Positions 53,531 through 64,000 of a DNA stretch of 64,000 nucleotides are shown here, one piece after another (within the stretch, counting starts at the first letter, position 1; each line of letters starts with the position of its first letter). The notes under the pieces were generated by a model. The model was not told where the DNA came from. It made no database searches and worked only from the letters and a program-made list of their open reading frames with translations. The stretch is from Endocarpon pusillum Z07020 (taxonomy: Eukaryota; Ascomycota; Eurotiomycetes; Verrucariales; Verrucariaceae), in assembly GCF_000464535.1 (NCBI RefSeq), contig NW_006916229.1:1-64000 (forward strand). The letters are read 5' to 3'. The translations under genes and the position numbers were made by a program.

Positions 53531-56185
53531 TTACTCCGTCCCTTCCACAGCATCACCCTCACTGCCATCATCACTTCCACCATCGTCCTCCTTTCCCATC
53601 CTCCCCAACACCTCCCTCAGCCCAATCACCGTAACCTCCACCTCTTCCTCACTCATCTCCAACCCACTCCCTCTCTGTCCCTCCACGACGTCATACAGCC
53701 TATAAATCATATCCGCCAACCGATCACACTGGCCCTGCAACTTCTCAATCTCGCTACTCAACCTCCCCCTCTTCGCACGACTCAGCCTCGGGTCTGTCTG
53801 CTGATACTTCGCCTGCGCCGTCGCCAACCTCGCTTTCAGATGCTCATGCTGATCGTGCAACTCTTTGAGGACGATTGCCAGGGCAACGCCGGGGGGCTGT
53901 GCAGGTCGGAGAGTCGGGTCGGGGTTATCGCTGGTTGGGGAGACGGGGGTGTCAGAGACGGGGATAGGTTTGGGGACTACGATGGTCTTTTTCTCGGCGC
54001 CGCAGTTGGCGTTGCTGTGATTGGTGGTCGTGGAGGTGAGACGGGAGCAGACGATACAGTTTACGGCGTCGTGGGGGTTGACGCTGTGGATGACGTGTTG
54101 GGCTGCGTCGGTGAGGTGGATGTTCACTTCCGGTGCTTGAGAGGTTGTTGCTCCGGCGGCTGCGGCTGTTGATGTTGGCTGGGCGATAGTGATGTCTGGG
54201 ATGATGAAGCCCGAGGTCATGTTTTCGTGTTCAAAGACTGTCGTTCGACGGCGGCGGCGGGAAGTATTGGATGCGGCGGTGGAGTTTGGATCTGAGTTAC
54301 GACGAGCAGTCTGTGACAGAGGACATGAGGCTTGGTCTGTAATGTCTTCGGAAATATCCTGGTCGTAAGCCTGCTGGGACATGCTCTCCTTCTCTGCTCG
54401 GACTCTAGCAAGGACTGCAGCAGCAGACTCAGAGTTGAAGTCCCGTCGGCTGACATCTTTCATGGAAGATTTTCGCGGAAGCGTTGGTTGATCTGTGGTT
54501 GTTGATGCTGCTGTCATTTCATGCAACCTATGACTGGCAGAGCTGGTCGCTCCATGATTTTCTTTGCCATGCTTGCGCTTCTTTGCGTCAACCCTCTCCG
54601 CTTCGACCATGTTTCGAAGATCCAAAAGATATTGTGGTACAGGTTGGGTGCTCAGATAGGTGACATCCTGAGTCCGCGTCTGATCTCGTGCCATATTTTG
54701 GCGGTCATTGTTACCACTTCTGGTAGTTGTCTCCTCAATCACGACTTTCTTGCTATGTCTTGCATTGCCGGAAACTGCGTATTTCTGTGAATCTGATCTA
54801 TGAAGGATAGAGCTACTCTTAACAGCACTCTCGTGTCTCTGTGGTGGTGGTGCCGACATTGGTCGGATCTTGACAGACTCGGTTGGTGTCAGGGAGAATA
54901 GGTCTTCTTCCTGGCGCTCCTTGACTATCTTGGATACCTCGTTGTTGACTTGGACAGAGACATTTGTATGTCGTCGCTTCTGTGGGGAAATCTGCTCTTG
55001 ATGATGTTGCTCGTGTTGACGAGATTCGAGAAATTGCGCATATCCCGTGCGCAGCTCCACATTCTCCTTGCGCAACCTGTCATTATCCACCTTCAAATCT
55101 CTTTTCTCCGCTTTGAGAACCAAATTCTTCGTTTTGAGTTCTTCAATAGTTTTCTGAAATTCCCTAGTGGCCGCCTCTAAATCCTTGACTTTCCCTTGCA
55201 GAAAGTTCAAGGATACAAAGATGGCCTTCTCATCATCAGGAATTGGCACTGTATCAATTGCTTTATGAAAAGGAGCTCGTGGTGTTTGCGCGAGAGCCGG
55301 ATGGGAGGCGAGACGAATTCTCCCTGGAGTCCTATCCTGAATTGTTCCTGACATCAACTGGGATAGGTTGGGAAGATCTGGCAGAGCGTATGACTGGTTG
55401 ACATCTGCCATGTCGGTTGCAGTATTGGTGCTGTTGGCACGAAGCTGATTCGATGGATCACGCTTCGAATGACTAAATCGCGTAGTCTTAGTGATGGGTG
55501 CAGGCTGAGTAGGTCGATCGTCGTTCAGGAGTGATCCATCATACATCTCTGATGCTCGGGCATTGATTTCCCCTAGTGTCTTTCTCTTGGCTTTGGACGA
55601 CACATCAGAAGACTTAAATGACTTGAATGGTACCGATGCTGGATCACGATTCTCTTTCTGCGAAGCCATGCTCGCAAGTCTGATCTGCGCGTCTTGACGA
55701 AGATTACGAGCTTGGTCGTTATTGCTCGTCCTTGATGCACGTCGATGTGTAGAGAGTGGTGGAGAGTACATGACCCTGTATTCACCGATCATGGCATTGG
55801 AAGAGTGAATGCTATCATCATTCCTTGAGTCTTCCATTGCGTCGCGCCCATGTCTGCCTCCTCTACCAATCTCTATGCTGATATCAGCTGCGTCAGAGCC
55901 ACTTTCAGAGCCTTCGGAAAAGGCAGCTTTCGCGGCTTTCATGTCAATCTGGTATGCTTTATTCTTGGGACTCTCGTGATTGTCCTTTGGAGGTGAGTTA
56001 TTTAGAAGTCCGGTGGATACAAGGGCTTCATTTTCAGGATCAAAGGAGCCACGCGTACCATCACCAGCCGAGCCATGGCTAACGACAGATGAGATGGTTG
56101 AATTGGGTCTTCGCTCCTCCCAGTTCCTGCGACTCAGAACCGTACCGAGACGTGGAGGATCTGGATGCTGAGGAGAGGGTGCCAT
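53531..56185 (-). CDS. ppc89: Cep57-domain spindle-pole-body protein (Ppc89 type)
   Basis: Single exon of 884 residues from the ATG at 56185 (MAPSPQHPDPPRLGT); the frame extends seven codons further upstream without an ATG. The N-terminal third is disordered. A coiled coil spans about 310-390 (FVSLNFLQGKVKDLEAATRE through LVLKAEKRDLKVDNDRLRKE). The C-terminal PPGVALAIVLKELHDQHEHL, with KYQQTDPRLSRAKRGRLSSE and CDRLADMIYRLYDVVEGQ, is the Cep57 centrosome microtubule-binding domain found in fungal Ppc89, which anchors the spindle pole body core and the septation-initiation network. A Cys pair (NCIVCSRL) precedes it. An acidic tail ends the protein. Confidence 0.88.
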   Translation of the reverse strand: MAPSPQHPDPPRLGTVLSRRNWEERRPNSTISSVVSHGSAGDGTRGSFDPENEALVSTGLLNNSPPKDNHESPKNKAYQIDMKAAKAAFSEGSESGSDAADISIEIGRGGRHGRDAMEDSRNDDSIHSSNAMIGEYRVMYSPPLSTHRRASRTSNNDQARNLRQDAQIRLASMASQKENRDPASVPFKSFKSSDVSSKAKRKTLGEINARASEMYDGSLLNDDRPTQPAPITKTTRFSHSKRDPSNQLRANSTNTATDMADVNQSYALPDLPNLSQLMSGTIQDRTPGRIRLASHPALAQTPRAPFHKAIDTVPIPDDEKAIFVSLNFLQGKVKDLEAATREFQKTIEELKTKNLVLKAEKRDLKVDNDRLRKENVELRTGYAQFLESRQHEQHHQEQISPQKRRHTNVSVQVNNEVSKIVKERQEEDLFSLTPTESVKIRPMSAPPPQRHESAVKSSSILHRSDSQKYAVSGNARHSKKVVIEETTTRSGNNDRQNMARDQTRTQDVTYLSTQPVPQYLLDLRNMVEAERVDAKKRKHGKENHGATSSASHRLHEMTAASTTTDQPTLPRKSSMKDVSRRDFNSESAAAVLARVRAEKESMSQQAYDQDISEDITDQASCPLSQTARRNSDPNSTAASNTSRRRRRTTVFEHENMTSGFIIPDITIAQPTSTAAAAGATTSQAPEVNIHLTDAAQHVIHSVNPHDAVNCIVCSRLTSTTTNHSNANCGAEKKTIVVPKPIPVSDTPVSPTSDNPDPTLRPAQPPGVALAIVLKELHDQHEHLKARLATAQAKYQQTDPRLSRAKRGRLSSEIEKLQGQCDRLADMIYRLYDVVEGQRGSGLEMSEEEVEVTVIGLREVLGRMGKEDDGGSDDGSEGDAVEGTE

Positions 56186-57178
56186 TGTGGTGGGAGTGAT
56201 CAGCAATAGAGCTGGTCAAGAGGCATCGAGCAAGTGGTGTGCAAGCTTCAGTTCAAGTATGAAGAACCGTAGTGTGCTGTGTCAATGCTGATATATCAAT
56301 GTTTGGTTGGAAGTGTTTGACTTGCAAGCTCTGGATTTCAATTGTTTACTGATCACCCCTTCTGGGACTAGTGCCGACCCCGCCGTGGCTACTAGTACTA
56401 CTACGTACTAGTACCCTAGACCTATGCCAAGCCCTTCCCAATCAGAACCACCGCGGGTGGTAACGGCTCTAGTAACATATACTAAGTAGTAATCGTAATC
56501 GTAATCGTACCCGCCCCTCTCATCATTATTGTTTCATCCGAGATTGAACATGTGTGTGTTATTACTCCATTATTCTGAGGATGTTACTGGAAGATATGTG
56601 TTGATATGTAAGATGCCTACTACCTAGCTCTCGATGCGAGCAAGTAGAAGGTGAAATTGGGGAAGCCCTCCCAAGTTTCCCAGAACAACTTTGCATGTGC
56701 TGGCTGTCTTTTATTGCCTCATCTTGCAATACATGACCTACTTACTTGAAATTACGAGAAATGTTACTCGGGAATCATCGTTCTGAGCGCTTCGGCCGGA
56801 CAGGTCCAGCCCCACACCGTATCAAGTCGTCATCCGTAGCTCTGGGCTACCCAGTACAAGGGTGCTGGGGGCTGAGCCGGGCTGCTAGTTACATAGCCGC
56901 GCTGCCTTGGAGGATCATTGAGCAAGCCTTTCTCGATGTTTCATTGTCACCAATTTCAGAGGATATTCGTCGAACAGTATCTATCAAAGCGCAGACCAAG
57001 TGTTCGAACACTGAGGATACTTCTTCACCGCAGACTTGACGGTTGCTGCCCACGAAGACGGGCTCATGTCATGTCAGGACTGACTGGTTACTAATCAACC
57101 CTCAATGGCAAGAGTTGATGCTCTGCTGCCAGACAATTGATCACTCTGCAGACTCGATCGCTTGATCAATCGAACAAA
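56186..57178. other. Intergenic with microsatellites
   Basis: 56380-56415 contains closely spaced inverted words (TACTAGTACTAC, TACGTACTAGTA) and 56490-56510 a short TAATCG repeat. A 97-codon plus frame at 56746-57039 is not recognisable. The left part is the promoter of the Cep57 gene. Confidence 0.5.
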
Positions 57179-58748
57179 ATGTATATGCCAGCAGAGTTTT
57201 CGTTGCTGCATCATAGCCAGTTCAAGCGAGACGCTCAGCAAGAGTCCGCACGCGATTCCAGAGTCATATTCCTTTCTGTTAGTTTAGAATCGCGGAATAG
57301 CATTCCAACGGCACGTGCTGATTACTCCTTCTCAGGTCTCCGCAGCTGCACTCATCTTCCTCACTGTTGTCTTACTATCATACACATACATCAGACGCCG
57401 CGGTGTGCACCGAAAGCTCCCACCATCAAGAACCAGTTGGCAGTTTTGGAGAACACGCAACAAATCGTATGGCCAAGTATCAACGCACGATCGGTCGCAG
57501 AGTTATTCCGGAACTCCCACTACTACCAACGACAGAGCCACCTCGGAAGATGAGTCCGCTGCGCGCTCAGCTGTCGAGGCTGGTGTGGACAGAAATACCA
57601 GTGTTAGAAGTGTTATGACACTGCCTGCATATTCCCAAGCCCCAAAGGAGTCGGAACAGGTTATTGGTCGCGAAGGTGAAAGAGCAGGAATGGACACCGT
57701 CGTTGAATTCCCTGAAACCGTAGATGAAGAGGAAGCCAGACGGGACGAGGAGATGGAGTCTTTATACCAAATTCGGCTGGCAAGACGGCGGGAAGTGGAA
57801 GAGCGAGAACGAAGAAGACAAGAAAGAAGAGAAGCGCGGGCCAGAGGCGACTTCGAAAGGCTTGAGGAGCTCAGATTACAATCCAGGCTCAGAGCCGAAG
57901 CGGCGAATGCAGGCTCAACCACTGACCTGACAGCAGCAACAATGTTAGCCGAGCACCAATCTCGTGGGCGGGATCGACGAGTATCGAGCGTCTCGTATGC
58001 CGACGTGGGCCATGTTCGACATGATGGCAGCCGCCTCCGAGCTAACAGTGAAGATTCCGAACGGGGCGGCTTACTCGATGGTGCTGCTCCTATGGGCGAA
58101 GGTCCAAGTCAAGGTCCAAGTCAAGGTCCAAGTCACAGCCGTGTTGCATCCGGGTCTTCCTCGTTCTTCTCATTCCTTCCGCACCCTCGACTGCGCGGGC
58201 GTTCCCCTAGCTCTCTGAGCATCTCGACAGCAGCGTCTGAGCTGGACACTCCGCAGCCTGTTCTGATAACACCGCCTGCTGTCCACGAACACGTTCGGAG
58301 TAGTAGCGGCCAGAGAAGTCCGCGCGGATATGATTTGGCCCACAATAGGACCTCTTCATCTTCTCCAGCAATGCCGAGCTTCACAACAGAAATCAGCGGC
58401 GGGTCGGATGACGTTGGTGAATCCCATATTCCACCTCCTCTGGGTCCCAGTCCTCCAGCCATGGCTCCGCCTCCCGAATACGATGACCAGTGGGGTGATG
58501 CACCTGCCTACATATCTCCAGTCCAGGATAGAGATGTTGCGGCTACCTCTAGCTTCCCGAACAATCACATTGGACTCCATGATGAGGCGATACCAAGCAG
58601 AAGGGACGGCCCTCCTATGAGGATAGCCAGTAAGGCTCCAAGGCTTCCTCAGATTGACACCCTCCCTAGCATCAGCGTCGAAGGAGCCACAGAACCAAAC
58701 ACACCTGCAAGTCCTGTGAGAAGGCAAGGCACATCTGTGGAGCCTTGA
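57179..58748 (+). CDS. Membrane-anchored disordered protein (2 exons proposed)
   Basis: The main exon (57336-58748) has no usable ATG at its start. An intron from GTTAGT at 57278 to CTCAG at 57335 (58 nt, CTGAT branch) joins it in frame to 57179-57277, giving 503 residues with MYMPAEFS at the N-terminus. The joint sits inside the hydrophobic segment VSAAALIFLTVVLLSYTYIR, followed by RRR, so one membrane helix with a cytosolic tail is predicted. Next come a highly charged helix (about 165-205: LARRREVEERERRRQERREA) and a long Ser/Pro-rich tail containing three GPSQ repeats and PPPEYDDQW, a PPxY motif that could bind Rsp5-type ubiquitin ligases. The main exon is secure, the first exon less so. 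Function unknown. Confidence 0.65.
58099..58134. repeat. 12-bp coding tandem repeat, 3 units
   Basis: AAGGTCCAAGTC occurs three times in a row and encodes GPSQGPSQGPS in the membrane-anchored protein. Confidence 0.9.
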
Positions 58749-60972
58749 ATGAGCATTTTAGTTTGCGATCATTTGGTCCAGTCTTGACTAGCGTTGCAAA
58801 TCCTCGGCGGCATATAATGTAGTTATAAAGCTCAGATATCTGGATATACTCTCATGGCGATAATGTAGGCATGAATGTGGCAAGGCTGGCGCACGATTTA
58901 TGGGATGTTACATATAAAGATCAGCTAGACAAGCTATAGTGGGGTATTTAATACAGGATCAGTGACATTGATCAATGAGTCTCAGGCACAACTGATACAT
59001 CTCTGTTGAAGAAAACTATAAGGCGGTGGTTTGGTGAACAAAGGTCAGCCAGTCGTTGAGTTATTTGCAGATGATAACCAGCACCTCTGGATCGATAGAG
59101 GACGCTGTAATAGCAGAAGCACTGTTGGATGTTTCCTTTCATGTATCTTGCCAAGGGCGTTGCTACGTTTAACCTTTCAGCAATTTTCCTGAATATCTCT
59201 TGAGACTTAGCATATTTCGAATGAATCTTTCTTGGAGTACCAATAAGGAACAAAAGTCTCCAGATAGTGCTAGTCTTGATTGAGAGCCCAGGAATATCAG
59301 TGTTGTCGACCAGTTTATGATACAAGGGCTACAAGGCTCACGGCAAGCGCTGGCCAGCTTGTATCAACAGTCTGTTCTCCTTCGTTCTCTTGTTGCATCC
59401 CTTAACATCACCACCACCTACTTTCTACCTTGTACAAATGATCGCCGTTTCTTTTATCTGACCATCTCACCCCATCCTACTTGTGATGAATTTGCAACAC
59501 CTGCTGTTGAACGACGGTACTTCACCGGCCCGATCCCATATGAAATACTGCTCAAGCTTATGGAGCTCGTTGATTACTTCACGCTGCTGAGGTGTCAAGC
59601 GATCAGTAGATTTATGTTTCAGCTTACCTCACTTTTTCCTTGGACCAGATGGCGGACTCCGTCACCTCCCACGTGAGTCATCTTACAAGCATCCTTGGAC
59701 ATTCTTGACATGGATGCTGATCCATCGAAAGATCCCTGTGGGGCACTCGAGAAGCGTATTGAAGCAATGTCGAAGAGGCACATCAAAATGGAGGTATGAG
59801 ACATGGATAGCACATCTAGAAGAAGTGTAAAGAGTTCCGGGCAGTATTGATAGTATTGCCGGACGGACAATTTCGTAGGTCAGGTTACAACACCTTGGTC
59901 AAGCTCACAATCAGCAGCAGCAGAGATTGCATGATATCTGCACACGCACAACACTGCGGCGATACCTGCATCATCTGCATATTCTCCAGCATCGCACTAC
60001 CCTTCTCATGTCGTCGCACCCTTCTGCTATGAGATGAGATTCCAGCGGAGCAGCATAGGCTTTCCCACCATCAAAAGCACAATGAGGACCAATGCATCCT
60101 GATTCGTCAGTACGTTGAAGAGCACATCTGTAGCTTACCAGACCGATTTCTCCCTGTTCAATATATGTTCATCAATGTTGTGTATGAAAGACTTAGTAGG
60201 ACTCCGATTTAGCGATCGGCTTGTCCTACATTCAGACGTGAGCTTGTCCATTGCCTCCTAGCACCAAACAACAATACAGGCATTAGGATCGCCGTAATCA
60301 ATTTCTTCTATTCAAATACATAGTCAAGATGATATCACTACGGACTCGCTAAATGCGCAGAATCCCAGATGGCCTTTCCTTATCTTAGTGCTCTACGTAA
60401 TATGTTGAGTGCTTAAGTAGCAAGTTACTCCATACACAAGAGGAGTTGCCCCTGTTGATCTTCGCCTTGGGACGAGTGCCAAGTCCACGTTCCTGACCCG
60501 TAGTACAGTATCTGGCGCTAAGTAGATATACTACTTGTTCATTCGGTGCTGGTCCTCCAAACCACGGTTGGCTTAACCAGAACGGGCATTTTTGGCAGGG
60601 ATTGAGGCGCCCCTTTTTTTATTCTGATTACTGGCTACCACTAATAGCGAGCCAACTGCTCGAGTCTACCACAAGCCCACGAAGCGCCTTGTTCGTCAAC
60701 GCTCCTTTTTTCTTGTTCGTTGTACCATTTCCCCGTCCGCGTTGCGCTGCGAGCACGCTGTCACTCTTTTTTGTGTTTTGTTGTTAAAGAGGACTTCTTG
60801 AAGAAGTCATCTGCCACTTCGTGCAATCGGGCACAACGTCACTCATTCCAGAGCTTCTCGCGTGCTTCAAATTTGTTTATACCACATTTCTACCAACTCC
60901 AGCATCCACTGCTCAGCAGCTCACCTTTGGTACTGATACATCCAGCTAGTAAAAGCTCCGTACCTTTTTACC
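58749..60972. other. 2.2 kb intergenic with an F-box-like fragment
   Basis: A plus-strand frame at 59317-59676 ends with GPIPYEILLKLMELVDYFTL and LRCQAISRFMFQL, which looks like an F-box. Downstream, MDADPSKDPCGALEKRIEAM precedes a GTATGA that could be a donor. A complete gene could not be built: the obvious intron leads to a stop ten codons on. It may be a fragment of one of the numerous fungal F-box genes. A 117-codon minus frame (58972-59325) is unrecognised. The right end carries the GH16 promoter and a C/T-rich leader. Confidence 0.4.
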
Positions 60973-62199
60973 ATGCATATTTCAACACTCTTTGGGGCAC
61001 TCCCCGTTCTCATTGCGATCCTTACACCCACTACTTTTGCGCAAACATGGTCTTTCTGCAACCCCATGAACCAGACCGGTTGCCCCAACGACATCGCTCT
61101 CGGCATCTCGAACTATAGTATCGATCTTACATCGCAAATAATGTCGACCGATGTCTGGAACACCACCGCTGGAACGATCAATTATGACTTTAAAGAAGGG
61201 GCACAATTTATCATCGAGAAGAAACTCGAGTCTCCTACCATTCAGTCCAATTTCCATATCTTCTTCGGACAGGTCGAGGTCATCATGAAAGCTGCTCTGG
61301 GCCAGGGTGTCGTTAGTTCAATTGTGATCCAAAGTGACGACTTGGATGAGATCGATTGGGAGTGGATTGGTGGGAATCAGACCCATGTACAGACAAACTA
61401 CTTCGGCAAGGGCAATACAACTTCCTACGACCGCGCCATTTGGCATGAAGTGCAGACTCCGCAAGAGCTCTACCACAACTACACCACCGACTGGCAAAAG
61501 GACAAGACTGATTTCTACATTGACGGTCAAGTTATTCGAACACTCAAGAAGGAAGAGGCGAACGGAGGCAAGAATTACCCGCAAACTCCTGCTGATGTTC
61601 GTCTGGGTATCTGGCCTGGCGGAGATCCCAAAAACAATGAATACACTATTGAGTGGGCAGGAGGAGCGGTAGACTACGAGCAGGCACCCTTCACCATGGC
61701 TGTCAAGAGTGTTCGTGTTAGCGATGCCAGTACTGCGACAGAATACCACTGGAGTGACCAGACTGGAAGCATGGAAAGTATTGAGGTCATCAAGTAAGTC
61801 CTTATCCTCCGAAGCGCTTTTTTGGTTCTCTGCATCAGGAGCGCACACTGACCTGTACCTCCTCTCAGTGGCACAAAACGTGCCTTTGGTCTTGATGGCA
61901 ACAACAGCGTCTCCCCCGCGCAGACTGCCGCCCAGCGCTGGAGAGCACTCTCCGATACTGCCAAGATCGCCATCTTCTGCTCCGTTGGTGGTGTGCTACT
62001 CGTTGCGATGGGCATTATGGCTTTCTGCTGCATCAAGCAACGAAGGGCTGGCAAGAAAGAACGTGTCCTTGCTGATGCTGAATTCGAAAAGGGCACCGCA
62101 GAGCTGCTCGCTTTTAGAGCGGAGATGAACCGCCAGCGGGCCCTGCGGATGCAGGACACCAAAAGTGGCCTAGGCGGGAATGGCTATCAGAAATTCTGA
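60973..62199 (+). CDS. Crh-type GH16 cell-wall transglycosylase
   Basis: Crh/Utr2 enzymes move chitin chains onto beta-1,6- and beta-1,3-glucan in the cell wall. Exons 60973-61793 and 61869-62199 (75-nt intron) give 383 residues. Signal peptide about 1-23 (MHISTLFGALPVLIAILTPT). The GH16 domain follows, with the catalytic block SDDLDEIDWEWIGGN: Glu126 is the expected nucleophile and Glu130 the acid/base. EYTIEWAGGAVDY and HNYTTDWQKDKTDFYIDGQV are further family strands. Several N-glycosylation sequons (NQT, NTT, NYS) are present. After the intron comes a Ser-rich linker and a membrane helix (IFCSVGGVLLVAMGIMAFCC) followed by a basic tail, so it is tethered by a helix instead of a GPI anchor. 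No chitin-binding module is seen at the N-terminus. Confidence 0.93.
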
Positions 62200-63210
62200 G
62201 AGGTAATAGCTCTGGTAGTGACCGAGAAACGATGCTTGAAAGGTCAGGTGATTGGGTATGACGACATTGGCGCATGGCTGGCCGGGCTGTCTTTGCTAGA
62301 CGTTTAGTCTTCTATCCTCCCCTTCCGCACTTTCTCCGCGGGTTTCATATGTATGAATAGCGGCCTGCACTAGGGGAAACTCCATTACAATCACTTCACA
62401 AGTGTTTGTGTCTGGGCGTATATTTTCAGCGGTTCGTCGGATCCAGAGACCCTCTTCAGGATTATCAACCTGAGATGACATCAACGTACAAGACCAATCT
62501 GCCATTCACACTATGTTACTCGAGTATTACCCATTACGTCGCTTACCGCCCAGTAGCTGCCCAAGTAGCTGCCCCGTAGCTGCCCCGTCCAAGGGCCAAG
62601 GCATCCCGATGAATCCGGTCTCTCTTCCCCAGACTGATCTACCGTAGGATGCATGATGAATCGTCGATCAGGCCACTCCACCCCTGAAACGATGCCCCAC
62701 TTTTTAAGCTGGAGCCAATCGTCATCTCTGTCAAGAATCTGGGGTCATTTGGGTGTGGTCCGTGCGGTGTATGTGGTGATTGGTTCTTTGTCTGTGAACA
62801 CTCAACGGCCCATCCAGTCCCATCTGCCCTCCCTTCAACTCAACTCTCCCTCCCGTCTACTCTGCCACGTTTCCATTTCTTCTCCTCTCTTGAGCTGCTG
62901 TGTTCTTAACTCCCTCTTTTGTGTGTTGCTGTCCTTTGTCACCAACTTACCATCGGCTTTTGAGTATTGGATTGCCTTCTCACGACGTTCCTCCCTTCAG
63001 ACAATCTACCCCTCCAACCTGAAACGACCCCCCGGGCCTCAATAGCTTCCTTTGTGTTGCAACACTGCACTGAAACTCGATCATTCGTTGGGCGTCAAAC
63101 TGAGCTGAAAGACACGTTTGTGTATCTTCGGAATACAATCGTCTCCTTTCCTGCAACGACCGATTAGACGCCTAAATCTGATATCCGACTTGCTCCTCCA
63201 GACTTCTACG
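62200..63210. other. Intergenic with a long C/T-rich leader
   Basis: Its right half (62820-63180) is pyrimidine-rich on the plus strand, as usual for fungal promoters and 5' leaders, and precedes the ATG at 63211. 62546-62588 has three short direct repeats of the word GTAGCTGCCC. No gene. Confidence 0.5.
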
Positions 63211-64000
63211 ATGTCCGAACAACCCCCCCCTTTGCCACCTGGTTCTGGACGTCGACGCTCCTCCATCACAGAAATGTTCATCCCTCGGCCTGCTGCAGGC
63301 ACTTATACCTCATCTTATTCTCCTCCGAACCCCTCAACTCCAATGGGCAATACTCAGGGCAACCGGCGTGGCATGTCCATCACAACACTCGGCTTGGGCG
63401 GAAATAGTCCCAACAGCCAGAATTCTCCTCTCAATGCCTTCGCAAAGCAGCGGCGAGCAAGCGTGGCCTCATCGGCCTCAGGCAGCCCCGAATTTAAAAA
63501 CAGTTTCGAAGACAGTGCTGTGATCGAGGAGGATCATCAGAGCGGGGGGCCGACCAACACCCCAGCCTCACCAAGTTTTGCAAGACGGGTTAGCTTTGGA
63601 GCACAAGCTCTTCGGGATGTGAGGAGCACCGGCGCAGCACCGGCTGGTAGGCCTCCTTCTCTTTTTCCTACACTACACGAACAGCCAGAAAATGAGTCTC
63701 CTCGTAATGATGTTTCTTCCAACAATTCAAAGGCCACGACTAGGGGTGGGAGTCGAGGTTTGTTCCTTTCCCGCTCCTTACGCCGCTGCAACGTTTCGTG
63801 CCTCAATTCCCCGGCTGACAATGTTTCACTGTTTCACTATTTTGCACCCGTTATACTGACCATCTTATAGGTGAGGGCTTCAATTGGTCTGAGGCACTTC
63901 GTGATCGAACCAGACGCCAGCCTTCCGCTTCGGCTAGCGGTAATCCTTTTCAACCTCGTCAACGAGCAACTTCCATCAGCACCATGGAACCACCTAAAGA
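63211..64000 (+). CDS. Conserved disordered fungal protein, 3' end outside the window
   Basis: Exon 1 63211-63757, intron 63758-63870 (113 nt), exon 2 from 63871 past the right edge. The protein starts MSEQPPPLPPGSGRRRSSIT and continues with RRGMSITTLGLGGNSPNSQN, FAKQRRASVASSASGSPEFK and SPSFARRVSFGAQALRDV, all rich in RRxS sites, i.e. likely PKA-type phosphorylation sites. Exon 2 opens with GEGFNWSEALRDRTRRQPSA, which I recall as the conserved block of this family in filamentous ascomycetes. No known function. Partial: at least 225 residues are in the window. Confidence 0.8.

Noticed and set aside
53468..54172. 234-codon plus-strand frame opposite the Cep57 gene
   Set aside because: Antisense to a well-supported conserved domain; its own product has no recognisable feature.
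56380..56415. TACTAGTA/TACGTA words as an inverted-repeat transposon end
   Set aside because: Only short self-complementary words; no partner end or target duplication found.

Overview
The window is nuclear DNA of a filamentous ascomycete (Pezizomycotina). The evidence is short spliceosomal introns (about 47-107 nt, GT..AG, with CTGAC/CTGAT-like branch sites), the fungal gene set (palF/RIM8, LYS12, a Crh-type GH16 enzyme, a HET-domain protein, a hydrophobin-like protein, Shr3, Iks1), and transposon remnants whose stop codons look like products of repeat-induced point mutation (RIP). Several protein sequences look most like Dothideomycetes, but I cannot place it below class from sequence alone.

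Layout. 1-2.3 kb is accessory: the 3' end of a Ty1/copia retrotransposon whose left part is AT-rich and stop-ridden, then a 204-bp MITE-like hairpin. 2.3-2.8 kb holds a small Ala/Gly-rich ORF with an N-terminal acylation signature (MGCGSSKK). 5.3-7.2 kb is a seven-exon pyruvate kinase gene. 8.7-15.3 kb holds an F-box protein, an Iks1-type kinase and a conserved fungal protein of unknown function, all on the minus strand. 17.5-18.0 kb is a three-exon hydrophobin-like gene. 19.7-21.0 kb is a transposon graveyard: a CTACGGTA-type TIR element carrying a nested second TIR element, followed by a third related element, all bounded by TA. 22.2-31.5 kb is gene-rich: a Pro-rich nuclear-type protein, a frameshifted Shr3 homologue, the palF arrestin, an Rrn10-like protein and a CSA/ERCC8-type WD40 protein. 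31.7-32.5 kb is a dead 2EXR-type gene. 33.4-39.8 kb has a DUF1769 protein, a coiled-coil protein interrupted by two frameshifts, and homoisocitrate dehydrogenase. 43.1-45.8 kb is a HET-domain gene with a decayed 3' end. 47-58.7 kb holds a repeat-bearing disordered protein, the divergent pair TFB3/BUD27, a Cep57/Ppc89-type spindle-pole protein and a membrane-anchored disordered protein. 61-62.2 kb is a Crh-type cell-wall transglycosylase. A disordered conserved protein runs off the right edge.

Most genes are unlinked housekeeping genes: glycolysis, lysine synthesis, TFIIH, Pol I and Pol II transcription, DNA repair, pH signalling, spindle pole and cell wall. I see no biosynthetic cluster. Four loci (SHR3, the 2EXR gene, the coiled-coil gene, the HET gene) contain frameshifts. 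Two of these lie at short A-runs and could be assembly indels. The 2EXR and HET loci also carry in-frame stops and look genuinely decayed. I found no credible tRNA, rRNA or CRISPR. Exon boundaries were derived by hand from splice signals, frame and family similarity.
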